NCBI GenBank assembly: GCA_020226215.1
Contig: CM035234.1
Location: 17,016,713 to 17,080,712, forward strand
DNA length: 64,000 nt
Direction of reading: 5' to 3'
Source of the DNA: Sindora glabra
Lineage: Eukaryota; Streptophyta; Magnoliopsida; Fabales; Fabaceae
Under the pieces are notes generated by a model that worked only from the letters and a program-made list of their open reading frames with translations, was not told the DNA's origin and did not search any database. This document shows positions 51,211 through 62,459 of this stretch, piece by piece (position 1 is the first letter of the stretch; every line of letters starts with the position of its first letter). The translations under genes were made by a program, and so were the position numbers.

Positions 51211-52129
51211 AACATTATGACCCTAAGCAATTTTTTTTTATTTTATTCTAATGGTTTGTTGTAGGTGTACCAGAATCTAAATTGTGGTTGTGGTAGCAAA
51301 TATGATTTTACCGCAATTAGTAAAATTATGAATAAATATCGCTGTTATGATATAAATTATAAAAAATTATAAATGTGATGCAGTGTGCCGTCGTAATATT
51401 ACGTTACGATGATACTCCATGCTAAAACACCATACATTACTGCCGCTGGTTGGACGAAGGCACTACCGCCAAATTGAATGAGACAAAATGACCAAGTCTA
51501 TTCTGCCTGCAAAATATAGGCATATATGTATCTTGTAGTTGAGTTATCCAATTAGAAAAGTCTACAAAATTAATAATAAAAAAATGAAAAAACAGCAGCA
51601 GCTATTATTCTCCCTCGATATCCAAAAGAAGGCGTATATGTCCATGTAATAGGATTCATGGATGAAATGAATTCCGCGATGGTTCAGTTTCTGTTTTCTT
51701 GGATTTATAATATGGCAATTCTATGTTATTCGATATATGTTCAAAAAATTTGTAGACGTTTGTATTTTTATATCTTTCTTATTTTTTAAAAAGATTTCTA
51801 TAAAAAGGTGTAATATTTTTTATAAAAGAAATTTTTAAAATTTTTGTGATGTAAATTCTGGGAATTTCTTTATTTTTTGTAACATTTGTTTGCATTTATT
51901 ACACGTAGAAAGCATATTATAAAATTTGTAATTTTGGTAACAAAATATATAAAAATAAAATCTGCAATTTTTTTAGTAGTAATTCACTTAACGTTTAAGT
52001 TAGTTTAAGAAACTGTTAATTATAGTATAATTTTGCACAAATATTTTATAAGAGAAAAATTTATAGTGCTACAAGCATTACTCAGAAGTTGGCCCCTACT
52101 TTTCAATTTGAAGAAGTCATACAAGAGGC
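51211..52129. other. Intergenic
   Basis: No gene supported. 51270-51430 begins like the 12-kb MITE (ctaaattgtggttgtggtag) and may be a diverged relative. Confidence 0.4.
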
Positions 52130-52922
52130 CTTCACGTGTCCAGGAATTTGGCTTTTTCCCAGGATTTAAATTCTCATGAGCATACGAATCTTCCTCCTTC
52201 AGAATTTCCGGGTAGCATTAATTTTTTAAAGAGCAGCAAAGGGAAAACAATTTCCCAACAAGAATTGAAATTTCCTACCAACCTCCCAGCAACAAGCAGG
52301 CTTTGCCATGGAATTGAAATTTCCAGGCAACTTCCACCGTTAAATTTCCAACGGACTCCGTCAAGTCATTTTTCCCCCTGCCAGCTTCCATACGTCACCC
52401 ACTTTGATTGGTCAGGCACGGAGTCCCGAACCACCGGCCCACTATTCTGACGGCTGCTTCAGAACCTCCCGCGCCGCAGTACAAATGGGAATTGGAAAAG
52501 TAAATTAAACGGGAAAATGAAACAACCTCCCTCTTTCTCTCTCCTTTCTATTGTCTTTCCTCTAAAACAATATATAAAGTCTCTTCCGCTCCCATTTTCC
52601 TATCCAAACCCAATCTTTTCTCCTCATATTTTTGTCGTCCATCTAATTTATATGCACTAATCTATTTGTTAGTACATTGACGACAAGACATCAATTGTAT
52701 CATTCAAATCCTTCATCGCTAGATCGTCGCTTAGCATCCTACATTGCAAGTTGTCTCCAACGAGTAGCTATTTGCAGTGGGGTAATTATATTTTTTTGCA
52801 TTGTGCTAATCACATCTCGAGCTCTCCTTTTAATTGTAAAGCAAATTTTCAAGGATTGAGCACATATTGCATATATAGAGTGTTCTAAACATATCCATAG
52901 TGATTATTCACTATTCTTTTAG
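52130..52922 (+). promoter_or_regulatory. Promoter and 5' leader of the BAP-type gene
   Basis: A clearly less AT-rich stretch. The TATA box tatataaa lies at about 52570-52577 after a CT-rich run (52528-52560), placing transcription start near 52605 and leaving a leader of about 320 bases. Upstream sites visible by eye: CACGTGTC at 52133-52140 (ABRE/G-box-like), TACGTCA at about 52391-52397 (bZIP/TGA-like), and a minus-strand TTGACG near 52362 (W-box core, WRKY). These fit a stress- or defence-responsive promoter, but single sites are weak evidence. The open stretches at 52136-52450 and 52677-52859 start on GTG and TTG and are not called as genes. Confidence 0.5.
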
Positions 52923-53435
52923 ATGTCACGCACTCTAGAGATCACTGTTATATCAGCAGAAAACCTTCAACTGAATCGAAAATCCATAAAGAAGAACGTA
53001 TTTGTCTCCGTTCAATCCGATCCCAGCAACATATGTACCACAAAAATGGACGCGGAAGGTGGGAATTATCCTTCATGGAACGAGAAGCTTAAGCTGGACA
53101 TGCCATTGCATGCAAGCTTCATAACTGCTGAGGTAAAATGGAAGACATCAATGGGGATTAAGACCGTCGGAATGGCGAGAATACCGGCTTCGGATTTTTT
53201 AGGCAGTTATCTGCCGGAAAATCAACTTCATTTTTTGAGTTACAGGTTGTGGGACAGTAATGTGAGTAGGAATGGCATTATTAATGTTTCAATTAAGGTT
53301 AATACGCCCGAATATTCTTGTTCCGTGTTGCCGCCGGCGCCAGTGACGGGAGTGCCGGTGGGGGGACATAGACATAGTCGTGCTGGAGTTGTGACTGGAA
53401 TTCCAGTTTATTCTCACAACCAGAGAAACTTTTGA
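52923..53435 (+). CDS. BAP2: C2-domain protein, BON1-associated protein (BAP1/BAP2) type
   Basis: Single-exon gene of 170 residues, starting at the first ATG after the leader. Residues about 5-125 form a C2 domain: LEITVISAENL (5-15), then KKNVFVSVQS, GGNYPSWNEKLKLDMP, AEVKWKTSMGIKTVGMARIP and LSYRLWDSN...GIINVSIKV. The C-terminal tail carries two TG[VI]PV motifs, the last as GVVTGIPVYSHNQRNF, much like the RVVTGVPV tail of Arabidopsis BAP2. BAP1 and BAP2 bind the copine BON1 at membranes and restrain cell death. Several loop acidic residues expected of calcium-binding C2 domains are absent, so calcium dependence is doubtful. BAP1 and BAP2 cannot be told apart from this alone. The gene looks intact. 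Confidence 0.85.
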   Translation: MSRTLEITVISAENLQLNRKSIKKNVFVSVQSDPSNICTTKMDAEGGNYPSWNEKLKLDMPLHASFITAEVKWKTSMGIKTVGMARIPASDFLGSYLPENQLHFLSYRLWDSNVSRNGIINVSIKVNTPEYSCSVLPPAPVTGVPVGGHRHSRAGVVTGIPVYSHNQRNF

Positions 53436-53580
53436 GGTAGATTTTATTTTTTTTTAAGATGGTGTGCTATTTTAAATAGCTTTTGTTGTATATAGGTGCT
53501 GAAAGGGAGGGAAAAGGCAGAAGAAAATTCAAATCCAAATAACGGTAGCTTTGGAAATAATATTCCTGGTTGTAACAATT

Positions 53581-53586
53581 AATAAA
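53581..53586 (+). terminator. Candidate polyadenylation signal of the BAP-type gene
   Basis: AATAAA about 145 bases after the stop codon. Confidence 0.4.
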
Positions 53587-53599
53587 TAAGCACGTTTTT

Positions 53600-56279
53600 C
53601 TTCAACAATAATGAAGCAAAAAAATGACATATTATGTAAGTTTAAATAAAGTATGATATATTATTTACAGATTTAAATGTGATCCATGTAAATCAGCTTT
53701 ACATAATTAATTACTATTTTATTTATAATCATATTAATAAAAAATTATTAAAATTTTTTACTGTAATTAAAAATTTTTAATGATATATATTCTTTTCATT
53801 TATTAATAATGTAAAATATTTTACATAACAGTGAATTAAATTCAAATTCTTATTTCTATAGTTTGGATTTTATATAAAAGTTATTATATGTAAGGAAAAA
53901 GATGTCTTATATTCAAAAAAGAAGTATCGAAACATTAAACGTCCTTTGTTGGGTTGACTAATTTTACAAATTCATACATATATATGTAATTTTTATATGC
54001 TTTAAAATTTTACTATGTATCCAAAAAAAAAATTAACATACTCTAACGTTTACTAATCTTATCAAAAGGACTTGGTATGCTCTCATGTAAGTGACTAAAA
54101 TTAAGTGGATGTTAAAATAGATTATTAAAATTGTAAAATTTATTATTTGATCAACAATATTTTAAATTTGATTCTTATTATTATCAAACAGTAAATAATA
54201 TGAATAAATTAAATGATCTGTAAATGTTATTATAGACTTTTAAGGAGCTTCCGTTTGCCTTTGGGCTGAAAATAAACTTTCAAAGAGCTTCAACTGGCTT
54301 AATTTAACTTTTATTCCTAGACTATTATTTTGTCATAAGAAAAGGGATCAAGTGTCTGTTGATTTCAAGATCTGAGTATAAGTTGCATGGTTAAAATTCA
54401 ATAATTGCCATAAATATCATTGTTTTAGTATCTTCCATTTATTTATTTTTGTTCTATTTTATAAAAGAGGTAGGTCCCTTGTGTGTGGATGTTAAAATCG
54501 ATCATTAAAATTGTAAGATTTATTATTTGATCACTCATATTTTTTAAATTCGAATCCTATTATCAAACAATCGGTAATTTCAATAAATTAAATGATATAA
54601 ACTTTCACCCTTTACTTGTTTGCAAAGAAAAGAGAAAAGAAGGGTGAGAAAATAAGAAAAATAATAATAAAGAAGAAAATAATAAGAAAAGAGTTTTTTT
54701 ATTTTTTTACTTGGATATGAAAAAAAATAAGAACAAGAAAATAATATTCCTTTCGTTATAACAGAAAAGAAAACTATATTAAATTGATTGATAAATTTAT
54801 CTTTCAAATTAATAAGATAATTTTTACATTAAATAAAACTAATGATAAGATTATAATGAATTAGTTTTTCAATCCTCTCTCACACATAGGTGCCAAGATA
54901 ATTTTAAGGTGAACCCTACTTCTTTTTTAAACTCATTTGCTCTCTTATACCTTCTCTACCTTACAATCAAGAAAAAGTATTATTTTCTACACTGATTATT
55001 AATATGTTATCATATGATGTGTGAAAATTAACTTTAAAAAAATAAATTTAATATACAATTAGATTTGATAGTATATAGATATATCACCACATTAGCAATG
55101 CAGTGGTATACTAAAGTCCTTTCTTATAAAAGAGGTAGGTCATTTAGGTTGCACTTTATTAAAAGATTTTAAAGAGTGGAGAAGACAATTAAAAAATGAA
55201 TTCTCTTTCTAATTGTTTGATTGGTGTGTAATGAAAATTACTCCTATTTATCTGTAACAAATTATCTCATTTAAATCCCTACCATCTCCTTAAAGTATTA
55301 GATTATGTTATCAAATGGAAAAACTCTTCTCTCACAACTACCACTATCATTATTGCAACTACTACTATTAATATCGTTATCATCATTACTTCCTCCAATA
55401 TATGTCATTACTACCATAATTGTCACTGTCGCATCCATCGTCAATAAGAAAATCACAAATAATGGTATGATCCCATTTCCTTATTAATGAACCAAATAAT
55501 AAGAAAATTCCAAATAATACTATCTCAACTCCTCTACAATATTCGGAATTCTCCTTTTAGACAAAATCAATATGCATATATATAGATGTTTCATGTTTCA
55601 CAAATAAATATTATTTAAAAAATTATTATTATAATGTTAATATAATTTCTATAGTAAAAAAATCACAATTAGAAATATAAACATATGCACATATGTAAAT
55701 ACACACATTTCTCTCCTTCTCTAAATTTTTTATAAAATCTTCTATTTTATAAAAATTCTATTATGACATACTAGAATCAGTATTTAAATAAAAATTATAA
55801 ATTGATAAATTAGATGCTCAATCCCATCAAATTTACATATTTTAAAATTAGTTTAACAGTATAATAGTTACTTTTTTTACCAATAAATACAATATAACTT
55901 ATTACAATTGAACATTGTAATAATTTAGTAAGAATACAAAATCTATTTGAATAAAAATAATTATTTTATATTATATAAATATTCTACCTAGAAATAATTT
56001 TAAATTTAGTGTGTACTATAAAATATCGACTAATAAAAATATTAATGAAACTATAAAATTAACAATTTAAAGTTCAATATAACTAAAAATATAATGAGAA
56101 ATTTATTATAATAATTATTAAATTTAATTAACAGGAAAGTATTGTAAATAAAATATTTTAGAAATATATTGATAATGTAATGGTTAAATATATATTTACT
56201 GTAAATTAAATTAATTTTAATGAAATAAAGTAATAATAAATATAAAATATATATTCATATCAGGATTATAATTATAAGA
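53600..56279. other. Intergenic with a 116-bp direct repeat
   Basis: AT-rich, no gene supported. 54105-54220 and 54485-54600 are copies of one sequence (gtggatgttaaaat..gat.attaaaattgtaa.atttattatttgatca). The second copy contains aaattcgaatcct, which resembles a Pol III B box, so a SINE-like origin is possible. ataaaagaggtaggtc also occurs twice (about 54462 and 55128). Confidence 0.5.
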
Positions 56280-57555
56280 ATATTAGATAAATATATAAGA
56301 GCATTATAACAATTTACAATATAGACATATACAAATAATTTATTAAGAATGTAAAATATATTTGAATAAAAAATAAATAATTATAATACTTTTAAGATAA
56401 ATATTAAATATATATTATATTTGTAGATTGTAAATCTTTTTCCATTTATTCAAAAGAGAATAGAAAATTAAATGATTGTAATATATTAAATTTAGAAAGA
56501 AAGTAAATTAATCTAATAAAATATGAAAATGGCAGACATTCTATAAAATGTTCTTTGACATAAATTTTTTAATGTTATTTTGAGAAGAAATTTTTTTTAC
56601 TTTGAAAGGCAAATTTGTAATTGGAACAATTTTAGAGAAATATATATATATTGTAATATTAATTAAATATATAGGAGCATTGTAACAATTAACAATATGG
56701 GTATATACAAATAATTCATTAAGAATGTAAAATATATTTAAATAAAAATAAATAATTAAATGATTTTTAAGATAAATATTAAATATATTTTATTAGTAGA
56801 TCACAATTTTTTTTATTTATTTAAAAGAGAACAAAAAATTAAATAATTGCAATATATTAAATTTAGAAAGAATGTAAATTAATTTAATAAAAATATAAAA
56901 ATGAAAAATATTCCATTAAATACTCTTTAACAAGAATTGTTATGAGGTTATTTTGAGAGGATTTTTTTTTGGAGGAAAAATTTACAAGTAGAAGAATTTT
57001 AAATATATATAAATATAGTTAGAGGAAGATATAAATAAATATATATAGCATATAAAAATATAGATAGAATATAAATTCTTCAAGAAAAAATATAAAGTGA
57101 TATATCATTAATTCCCCTTTCATTTTATTTTCTATCTATGTATTTTTTTTTAAGATGTTTAATGTAAATCTTAAAATTATTTTAAAAGTAGTTATAAGAT
57201 TTTTAAGATAAATATTAAATATGGTTTATTATTAAAGTGTGAAATTTTGTTCATTTATTTAAAAGATGATAGAAAATTAAATAATTGTAATATACTAAAT
57301 TTAGAAAGAAAGTAACTAAGTCCAATGAAATATAAAAATAACAAACATTCCATTTAATACTTTTTGATATAATTTTTTTAAGATTATTTTATAAGAGAAA
57401 TTTGCATATAGAAGAATGTTAGAGAAAGGTATAAAGAGATATAATTATAGATATAGATAGAACATAGATATAGAATATAAATTACTTAGGAAAAATATAA
57501 AATGATATATCATAGGTTTCCTTCCCATTTTATTTTCTATCCATATTTTTTTTTT
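56280..57555. repeat. Tandem copies of a ~380-415 bp AT-rich repeat
   Basis: Unit starts near 56280 and 56660 share atataRgagcattRtaacaat and later ttttaagataaatattaaatat, then aaaagagaa.a.aaaattaaa and aatatattaaatttagaaag. A third copy with the same second half begins near 57180. The phrase atatagatagaatataaatt...aaatataaa.tgatatatca appears at about 57058 and 57470. No coding potential. Confidence 0.65.
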
Positions 57556-59333
57556 AGATTTTTAAGATAAATATTAAAAAGCCCAAACTTCAATACAAAG
57601 ATCATATTCTAAGATATCCATACTCCAGATATTTAAACAGATATAAGCTATTAGATTAATTATTTATTAAATGAATGGTTTGATTTAATCTTTTTGTAAC
57701 TTGATATATAAGTTTTAACTTCTTAAGGGCTTGGCGCTAAATCTATCACAATATTTAAAATAAATTCAAAAGAAACCTTATTAATATGAAATATTAAAAT
57801 TCTGTCTTATTAATTAATAATTTAAAGTTGATTACTTTAATCTCCTTTAATTTGCTATTTACCTAAATTACATAGGCCTTTCCCCTTTTTCAAAATATAT
57901 ATATTACTCCATTTTAATAGAACAATTAAGTAAATTCTTTAAATATGCCTTTCTTTTAGTTTCCTTTCTATTTTAATATATTAAAATTATGAAATGAATT
58001 CAAATTACAATTCAACTTCAATACTACCTTCGTCTTCCATACATTTCCTTTTCTCTTCTTACTTTTTTGCTAGAATTTTTAATAGAAATTTGTACTACTG
58101 CTATTGGGTGAAGTTTGGGCATTAGTGTTAACCTTAATCATTTAAGAATGGTGCAAAATATGTCTAATATATTCTATTAATTCTTTATTTGAAAATCAAA
58201 TTAAGATACTTTTTTTTTTCATTTTCTAAAAACATATCTTTTTTTATATATTTTCTGGATCAATTGCAAAAAAAAATGAATGCTTAAAATTTCATAGAAC
58301 ACAAAAAAACTCATTTGAAGTCATATCCTCTTCTAAACTACCATCAAAATTGCACATTCTTCTTTGGATCAAATTTTTATTACCGTTTCATTTATTGCAA
58401 TTAGACACATAAATAATCTAGTAAAATGGATGCAAAATTGATAACCCACCGAGAAAACTTCTATTTCTATTCTCTATTGAGATATTTTAATGAAAGTACA
58501 AATTCTCAATCTAGCTAAAACTAATTATGAAAATTTGCTATGAAGGTAATTAGGAAATAGAAATTTTGTAATTTTGTTAATTAAATTTCTATAGTTTAAT
58601 TTAAGTATTTAATTCCATGTTAAATTAATAATTGAAATTATGTGATTAATTACTTATTTATTATATACTATTTTTAATTTAAATATTTAATTTCACATCA
58701 AATTAATCTTTAAAATCATATCTTATTAATTAATTATTTATTATATACCATTTGTAATCAAAATATTTAATTTCATGCTAAATTAATCAATTCCCTTTCA
58801 TTGTTTTGATTAAATGTTGAGTTTTAAGAATCATTAACGTTCCTTCTTTAATCTACCTATCTAATATCATACTAAGTCTATCAATCCTATTAATTGTTTT
58901 ATTGGATGTTGAAAATAATTTCTTGCTTATATAATTAAAAATTAATTTAATCAACTTATATATCAAAAAAAGTCAAAATTTTGAGTCACAATAATTAAGC
59001 TATCTATGTTACTAAGTAGTTAATAGTATTTTAAATTTTAACCCTTTTTACAACCCATGGCAATACATTTAGGAAAGAGATAGACTTCATCAACTTATTA
59101 CCCAAAAAATTAGAAAAAAAAGTAGGTTGTGCTAAAGAAATGAAGTAATATAATATTATTTTTAACAATAACTTGACAAAAATATTTGAAAAGAAAATAT
59201 AAAGTAGTATAAGCAAATCAAGTCAAGAGTTTTTAATCAAAACAACAGAGGATTTTCATTTTAATTAAATAATTTTTAAATTGAACAAGTAAAAATTTTA
59301 AAAATATTGAAGTAGTTTAATATGAACACAAAT
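57556..59333. other. Intergenic, AT-rich
   Basis: No gene supported. 58600-58780 repeats atttaatttcat..taaattaat phrases three times. Confidence 0.45.
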
Positions 59334-60215
59334 GATAAATAAAATAATTTTTATTAACAATAAGCATTTGCATACATTAATTATATTTATTTTCTCACAT
59401 AAAGTAATCTTTCTTAAAAATTTCATTGTTACACTTAATATTTTTCTTAGCACACTAACAACACTTTCTTCATAACACACTTAAGCATTTTCTTCTCTTT
59501 GTATTACATACTTGAGCACTCACTCATTTTACTTGATCACACAAGCACATATCAAAACTTTTATATAAGCTTTAAAATCGGTTGATGATAACATGATCAA
59601 ATTAAAAATGATTAATAAAGTTTTCTAAGAAAAGTAATTGCAAATTAGTTTAATAAAGTAGTAAAACATTTATCATTAAAGATATTTTGATACTAATTTT
59701 ACCAGTGTAGCATTTAATATGTTTAATTATTAAGTGTCTAATGTTTTTAACGTAAGTATCAACTTAAAAGACATATTTATGATATGTATCTATTTATTAT
59801 TTAATGTGAAAGTGAGTAATTATATGATATAATTATAATATTTGATTAATTAATTGATTAATGTGATGAAGTTTGGTAATGTGAAATTATTATAATTAAA
59901 AATCATATGATATATTGTTGAGAAATATGGCACACACATGTGATAAATAGATTAAATTTTATGAACAATAAGATCACTTGCATATACTAATTATATTTCC
60001 TTTCTTACACAGAGCAATCTCTCTTGAATATCTCACTACTACACCTAATATTTTTCTTAGCACATTGATAACACTTTCTTCACCAACACACCTAAATACT
60101 TTTTCCCTATTTTATCTCATACTTGAGAACTTGTTTACTTTACTTACTTTCATAAGCACATATCAAAGCCTTTATATGTGCTTCCAAGTTGGTAAATGAT
60201 ATCATTATCAAATTA
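59334..60215 (+). repeat. Direct repeat of ~280 bp separated by ~330 bp
   Basis: 59334-59620 and 59945-60215 share the same order of words: aacaataag.at..cttgcatac.aattatattt, cctaatatttttcttagcaca, taacactttcttca, acttgag.act, ttactt...cacaagcacatatcaaa and ctttatat. The open frame at 59978-60199 lies within the second copy and has no known domain. Two short LTR-like copies or a segmental duplication are both possible. Confidence 0.6.
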
Positions 60216-61569
60216 TGTTATATCCATTATTTTCCAAATGAAATTTCTTTCACTCTTTCATATTTTTCCCAAATATTCATTTATTAAGAATCTTTTATGA
60301 ATTATTTGAACATGTTTTGACATCAATAAGATATTTGTAGGAATTGATTTAGAAATTAGTTGAATTGTATCATATTTTACTTTTTTTAGGATTCTGGAAG
60401 TGATTCTCATTTCAAATATAGAAGATAAATTAATTTAGAATAATCGTCATTAATTCATAAGTAATGTTGGAATAATTTTTATTAATTTATTAGAATCAAC
60501 TTTGAATTAATTTTCAATTTTAGCTGAAGAAAATTTGGAAAAAAATCACAAAAATTTTGCTTTGTGCAGAGAACTCATTTTACATAAAAAAAAAGTATTT
60601 TCAATTTTAGGTAATACATTAAATTGAAATAAAGACAAAATTTTCAAATGCTATAGATATTTCTTTTAAAATTCATTCATCATCATCCATGAACAATGAT
60701 GAAAATACACATTGATGCAAAAATAGAAAAAAAATTATAATAATCATTCTTCTTAATTTACCCCTCCTTACCCTTGTAATGTGATCAACATCTATTGAAT
60801 TATAGGAGCAATTTATGCCAATACATACAAAATCATAGCCATGATTGTGATTTGTTATTCAACTCACCTTTTGCTTTTTTCAAGAAAAATTAATTCAAAA
60901 CTCAATTCCATTAAACTAGATTAAATCTCTTTTTAAAAATTCCCAATTTTTTACACTTCACCATTTCAACCTTCTCTAGCATTGCCACTCTATTGCCATC
61001 CTTTCTTAATATTTTTTAATAGATGATCTTTCAAAATACATTTGATATTTTTAGGGTTGGAAGCAAACATCATTTGATCTTTACTCTAATAATCTATCCC
61101 TTTGCTTCTTTGTTGTTGATTTTCATAAGGACAATGGGATTTGGATTTTTTAATAGAGAAAAAAGCTATAAAGGGTCATATAGTCATTTTATAATTAATT
61201 TAGGTTAAAAGTTATAATAAAAGGTGTAAAAAAATAAAAAATAAAATATTTTTAATATTTTTCTATTAAATGGATTAACATATAAGATTTAAAATTAGAT
61301 GGGAGGTTTATGTAATTTTATAAAATCAAGGGTTGTGTATTTTACTTTATAATTAAAATGATTTAGGAAAAAAAATTTAAATGAATAAAAGATTAGGATA
61401 TTGTTAAAATAGTTAATTTCAATGGGATGAAATTTTGAGCAGGTAAGCAAAATTCAACAAGCTGTGGAATTAAGTTTTTGGTCACACATGATATAATTTG
61501 GTAAAAATATCATATAAGGTATCCAAGCCTTGGAAAATATTTAAAGCGTGGAAGTCTTCCTCATATTAG
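60216..61569. other. Intergenic, AT-rich
   Basis: No gene supported. The frame at 61023-61208 shows no recognisable domain. Confidence 0.45.
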
Positions 61570-61850
61570 AATTAGTTTGAAAATAATTATAACATTATTA
61601 AGATAAATATCAAATATAATTTATTTATAGATGAAAAAAAATTTTCATTTATTCAAAAAAAGATAGAAAATTAAATAATTGTAATATATTAAATTTATTA
61701 AAAAATTAAATTAATATAATAAAATATAACAATGATAAACACTCCTTTAAATATTTTTTACATGAATTTTTATGTTATTTTGAAAGGTAAATTTTTTTGT
61801 TTTGAGATAAAAATTTATAAATGAAAAGGTTTTAAAAAATATATAAATAA
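61570..61850. repeat. Dispersed copy of the 56-kb repeat family
   Basis: ttaagataaatat.aaatat followed by atttattcaaaa, gatagaaaattaaataattg, aatatattaaattta and ttatgttattttgaaaggta matches the unit at 56.3-57.4 kb in order and orientation, about 4 kb away. Confidence 0.6.
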
Positions 61851-61974
61851 TTTCTTTCCATAAATGAGCAAAACAGTTTTTTAAAAAAATGATAATTTCC
61901 TTTCTTTTATCCTCCGTTATTTAATTTAATTTCCTTTCTATTCTCACAAATTTATCCAAATGTTACCTCAATGT

Positions 61975-62100
61975 GATTTAGTGGTGAGGTGCTAAAATAA
62001 TACGTTAGAAAGTTTAAATTTTAATCTCCTCCTCCTTAATGTATTAAAAGGGACGGATGATGTTAAATAAAATTTAACTAATTCGATTTGGGTAAAATTT
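61975..62100 (+). mobile_element. Possible SINE-like fragment
   Basis: tttagtggtgaggtgc at about 61977 resembles an A box and agtttaaattttaatc at about 62010 a decayed B box. Neither the 3' end nor a target duplication was found. Confidence 0.25.
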
Positions 62101-62218
62101 TAAATTCAGTACTATTATTTGTAAACATGTGCAAACAAACCTATCTTAGAGAATCCCGAGGAGCTTGGCACCAGATACCACATATGTATTTACAAATAGT
62201 GGGAATGTCACACAACAA

Positions 62219-62289
62219 GCACTAGTGGTCTAGTGGTAGAATAGTACCCTGTTACGGTGCCGACCCGGGTTCGATTCCCGGCTGGTGCA
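62219..62289 (+). tRNA. tRNA-Gly body with anticodon GTT; first cistron of a tRNA-snoRNA gene
   Basis: A 71-nt cloverleaf closely matches plant tRNA-Gly(GCC). The acceptor GCACTAG pairs with CTGGTGC (one T-G wobble), the discriminator is A, and the T arm is CCGGG-TTCGATT-CCCGG. The A box TGGTCTAGTGG is at 62226-62236 and the B box GGTTCGATTCC at 62268-62278. The anticodon stem GTACC/GGTGC holds the loop CTGTTAC, so the anticodon (62251-62253) is GTT, cognate to Asn codons, where Gly tRNAs have GCC. CAA triplets lie directly upstream (62213-62218), as in plant tRNA genes. No T run follows the tRNA; transcription would continue into the snoRNA. It may be a tRNA kept mainly as promoter and processing signal, or a mis-decoding tRNA. 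Confidence 0.85.
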
Positions 62290-62296
62290 ATCTCTT

Positions 62297-62388
62297 GAGA
62301 GCTGTGATGAATATTTGCACGTCAGTGATGGTAGGGTCCATCACGCTCATCTGATCAGACTGATGATTACTCGTGCACCTGAGCTCTC
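62297..62388 (+). ncRNA. Box C/D snoRNA, second cistron after tRNA-Gly
   Basis: A perfect terminal stem, GAGAGC (62297-62302) with GCTCTC (62383-62388), closes the C box GTGATGA (62304-62310) and the D box CTGA (62379-62382). Internal D' CTGA (62351-62354) and C' TGATGA (62361-62366) are present. Candidate guides are 62367-62378 before D and about 62338-62350 before D'. It begins 7 bases after the tRNA. Box C/D snoRNAs co-transcribed with tRNA-Gly and released by RNase Z are known in plants (tRNA-Gly/snoR43 in Arabidopsis). Whether this is snoR43 itself I cannot confirm, and I name no rRNA target. It acts in the nucleolus in 2'-O-methylation if functional. Confidence 0.8.
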
Positions 62389-62403
62389 TTCTATTTCTTC
62401 CTC

Positions 62404-62407
62404 TTTT
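62404..62407 (+). terminator. Pol III terminator of the tRNA-snoRNA unit
   Basis: The first TTTT after the tRNA start on this strand, 16 bases beyond the snoRNA stem. There is no T4 run between the tRNA and the snoRNA, so both would lie on one Pol III transcript. Confidence 0.7.
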
Positions 62408-62459
62408 ATTTCACAATGTTTTTTCCCTTTTCAATTTGTTTCCCTCTTTATTTTCACGA

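Noticed and set aside
52136..52450. 104-residue open frame upstream of the BAP-type gene
   Set aside because: It starts on GTG, shows no domain, and lies where the promoter is expected.
52677..52859. 60-residue frame with a possible membrane segment in the BAP leader
   Set aside because: It starts on TTG and no in-frame ATG supports it, so an upstream ORF is not credible.
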